Of a stretch of 14,831 bases of DNA, positions 13,527 through 14,831 are shown in pieces (within the stretch, counting starts at the first letter, position 1; each line of letters opens with the position of its first letter). A model generated the notes under the pieces. That model worked only from the letters and a program-made list of their open reading frames with translations, had not been told where the DNA came from and ran no database searches. Source of the stretch: CAZFHL01 sp964519145 (GTDB lineage Bacteria > Patescibacteriota > Minisyncoccia > Phycocordibacterales > WO2-35-19); assembly GCA_964519145.1 (NCBI GenBank), contig CAZFHL010000012.1:1-14831 (forward strand), in the 5' to 3' direction. The position numbers were made by a program, and so were the translations under genes.

Positions 13527-13561
13527 AAAAAAAGATCACTCAAATTAATGAGTGGTCTTTT
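13527..13561 (-). terminator. Bidirectional intrinsic terminator
   Basis: GATCACTC and GAGTGGTC pair over 8 bp (one G-T) around AAATTAAT. Seven T follow on the minus strand and TTTT on the plus strand. It lies 10 nt past the stop of the winged-helix gene. Confidence 0.88.
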
Positions 13562-13571
13562 ATCTTTTACA

Positions 13572-14081
13572 TTATTGTACAAAATCTAAAGGTCTTGATT
13601 TTTTAGCATTATTTAAAGCATCCCTCAATACCCATTCTGCTTCAACCTGCTGTTTTGTCATGTCACGCAGATCTCTTTTCAAACCAAGATTTTCTTCTTC
13701 CAATCTGGCCACCTGTGCAAGCAGAGCATTTTTTTCATTAAGCAATTGCTCTATTACTCTTGTGGCTTCCACAATATAATCTTTAGGAGTGACACTATTA
13801 GAATTTGCTTTAGTATTACCATTTGGATGAGCCTTTGCTTCTTGTACCTTAGGGGCACCAGCATGACCATTTACTAAATAATCATGAGTTTTATCGGTCA
13901 AATAAATAAACCCGTCTTTATAAGTGATGCACCCATCTTCTCTTAGCCTTTTTAAACTAAGAGATATTGCTGGTCCAGTACATTCAAACTTTACCGCTAA
14001 ATCTTTTTGATAATCAAGAACCTTGCCTTCATCTTTGATAAGATTAAGTAAATTACCAGCAATTCCTCTATATTGCTTCAT
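13572..14081 (-). CDS. Winged-helix protein with C-terminal coiled coil, probable DNA-binding regulator
   Basis: 169 residues in three parts. Residues 6-70 read as a winged helix-turn-helix: helix GIAGNLLNLI, then DLAVKFECTGPAISLSLKRLREDGCI as HTH, then a beta wing YKDGFIYLTD. Residues 71-100 are a Gly/Ala/Asn/Lys-rich flexible linker. Residues 103-160 form a heptad-like coiled coil (VIEQLLNEKNALLAQVARL and onward), which probably makes it a dimer or tethers it to a partner. I do not recognise a named family. It is a complete monocistronic unit: TTGCAA-17-TATAAA promoter with extended TG, AAAGGAG 8 nt before the ATG, and a strong terminator. Base composition is visibly less AT-rich than the neighbouring TrmB gene, which hints at separate history. 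Confidence 0.82.
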   Translation of the reverse strand: MKQYRGIAGNLLNLIKDEGKVLDYQKDLAVKFECTGPAISLSLKRLREDGCITYKDGFIYLTDKTHDYLVNGHAGAPKVQEAKAHPNGNTKANSNSVTPKDYIVEATRVIEQLLNEKNALLAQVARLEEENLGLKRDLRDMTKQQVEAEWVLRDALNNAKKSRPLDFVQ

Positions 14082-14089
14082 ACAAAATT

Positions 14090-14096
14090 CTCCTTT
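14090..14096 (-). promoter_or_regulatory. Shine-Dalgarno site in a small hairpin loop
   Basis: AAAGGAG on the minus strand, 8 nt before the ATG. Flanking ACAAA and TTTGT could form a 5-bp stem that holds GGAG in its loop. The preceding ATTCACAA is shared with the leader of the gene at 5264-5827. Confidence 0.75.
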
Positions 14097-14126
14097 GTGA
14101 ATTTTTACAGCTCTACTCTAATATTG

Positions 14127-14155
14127 TTTATAACATAAAAAAAATATAATTGCAA
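14127..14155 (-). promoter_or_regulatory. Promoter of the winged-helix gene
   Basis: On the minus strand: TTGCAA (14150-14155), a 17-nt spacer and TATAAA (14127-14132), preceded by the extended element TGT. It is the best-formed promoter in the window. The leader is about 40 nt. Confidence 0.7.
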
Positions 14156-14165
14156 ATTATATGAA

Positions 14166-14831
14166 TCAAATATTTATATTTATCGAATTTAACCATAAAT
14201 TATCAAACAAAGAGATCATCATATTAGAGTGAGATTTTGATTGTATTAAGACAGCATAATTTTCTTTAACTGGCCCAATGTAGAGAGTTTTATCATCATA
14301 AATAAATATCGTGGTGTCAAAAGAATTATGCATATCAATAGGAAATTGTCTTATATCATATGAATTATAGTATTCTTTTATAACACTTTTTTTAGGAATA
14401 TCCTCCCATATAGCTTTGGTTTTTATCTGTCTTACTTTTTTTTGATTGACATAATCCTTGATAAAAGATTCCCCATTTTCTATAAAAAAATTATTTGCAG
14501 GTACGATACTTTTTATAATTTTAGACCTAGAATAAAGAGTGTAAAAAATGGCTGATTTAATAGATTCTATATTATCAAAATAAGAAATAAGAGCATTATT
14601 TTCTTTTTTATTTTTTGGATAAAAATCTTTTATTTTTCTAACTTTTTCTAAAATAATATTTTGTTTTCTTATATTTAAGTTTATAAATTCAATCAATTTA
14701 TCTATTGGTTCTAAATGAAATTTATTTCCATAATCCTTACCTGTTTTGCTAACTAAACCTCTCTTTTCAAGTGAATTTAAAGAATAATAGACCGTTGGCC
14801 TCTTTTCATTAGTTATTTTCATAATCTCTTT
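14166..14831 (-). CDS. TrmB-family transcriptional regulator (5' end outside window)
   Basis: The frame is open to the right edge (last visible codons AAA GAG ATT before ATG 14822), so that ATG is internal and at least the first HTH helices lie outside. What remains begins with the recognition-helix segment EKRPTVYYSLNSLEKRGLVSK, a wing (GKDYGNKFHLEP), a helical linker (about 40-70) and a C-terminal domain with FYTLYSRSKIIKSIVP and TTIFIYDDKTLYIGP-type strands. The layout matches the complete TrmB-like protein at 3280-4023, but identity is low outside the HTH, so the two are distant paralogues. It ends in TGA. The ligand and targets are unknown. Confidence 0.8.
   Translation of the reverse strand, partial: KEIMKITNEKRPTVYYSLNSLEKRGLVSKTGKDYGNKFHLEPIDKLIEFINLNIRKQNIILEKVRKIKDFYPKNKKENNALISYFDNIESIKSAIFYTLYSRSKIIKSIVPANNFFIENGESFIKDYVNQKKVRQIKTKAIWEDIPKKSVIKEYYNSYDIRQFPIDMHNSFDTTIFIYDDKTLYIGPVKENYAVLIQSKSHSNMMISLFDNLWLNSININI

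Noticed and set aside
13277..13582. Leftward frame of about 100 codons crossing repeat copy B
   Set aside because: It runs through the palindromic element and the terminator, has no SD and reads as low-complexity sequence. The frame is a by-product of the repeat.

Overview
The window is a gene-dense, AT-rich stretch of a bacterial chromosome. The compact genome style, missing Shine-Dalgarno (SD) sites on housekeeping genes, lean ribosomal-protein and DNA-metabolism genes, many small unknown proteins, TrmB-like regulators and a divided comEC all suggest a Patescibacteria/CPR member, probably of the Parcubacteria type. That placement is inference. TGA ends at least two genes (rnhA and the right-edge TrmB gene), so the recoded UGA=Gly code of some CPR lineages is not in use.

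Layout. (1) 1-5.1 kb is a str-type cluster read leftward: rpsL, rpsG, then fusA. rpsG and fusA are separated by a histidine phosphatase gene and by an oppositely oriented TrmB-like regulator. (2) 5.2-7.0 kb holds an unknown two-part protein with its own strong SD and terminator, a site-2 protease and rpmB (L28). (3) 7.0-12.9 kb is a DNA uptake/nuclease neighbourhood: a membrane-anchored metallo-beta-lactamase protein matching the C-terminal part of ComEC, a Fe/Mn superoxide dismutase, a ComEC channel protein lacking that domain, RNase HI and RecJ. A Cys/His/Asp-tailed small membrane protein and an unlisted 38-residue membrane peptide are interspersed. (4) 12.9 kb to the end holds a HIT protein, a winged-helix/coiled-coil protein and a second TrmB-like regulator cut by the window edge.

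Three patterns stand out. First, two copies of an approximately 135-bp imperfectly palindromic, apparently non-coding element lie in opposite orientation 9.2 kb apart, each between the 3' ends of convergent genes (4031-4164 and 13386-13522). Second, genes fall into two initiation classes. Several housekeeping genes have a -10-like hexamer exactly 6 nt before ATG and no SD, suggesting leaderless mRNA. Five accessory genes have a textbook AAGGAG site, mostly with their own promoter and hairpin terminator, and look like self-contained cassettes. Third, ribosomal protein S12 has Arg at the position of the classical streptomycin-resistance Lys (Lys43 in M. tuberculosis) and has lost one residue in its KDLPG loop.

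No tRNA, rRNA, CRISPR array or transposase gene was recognised, and no gene-free stretch exceeds about 290 bases.
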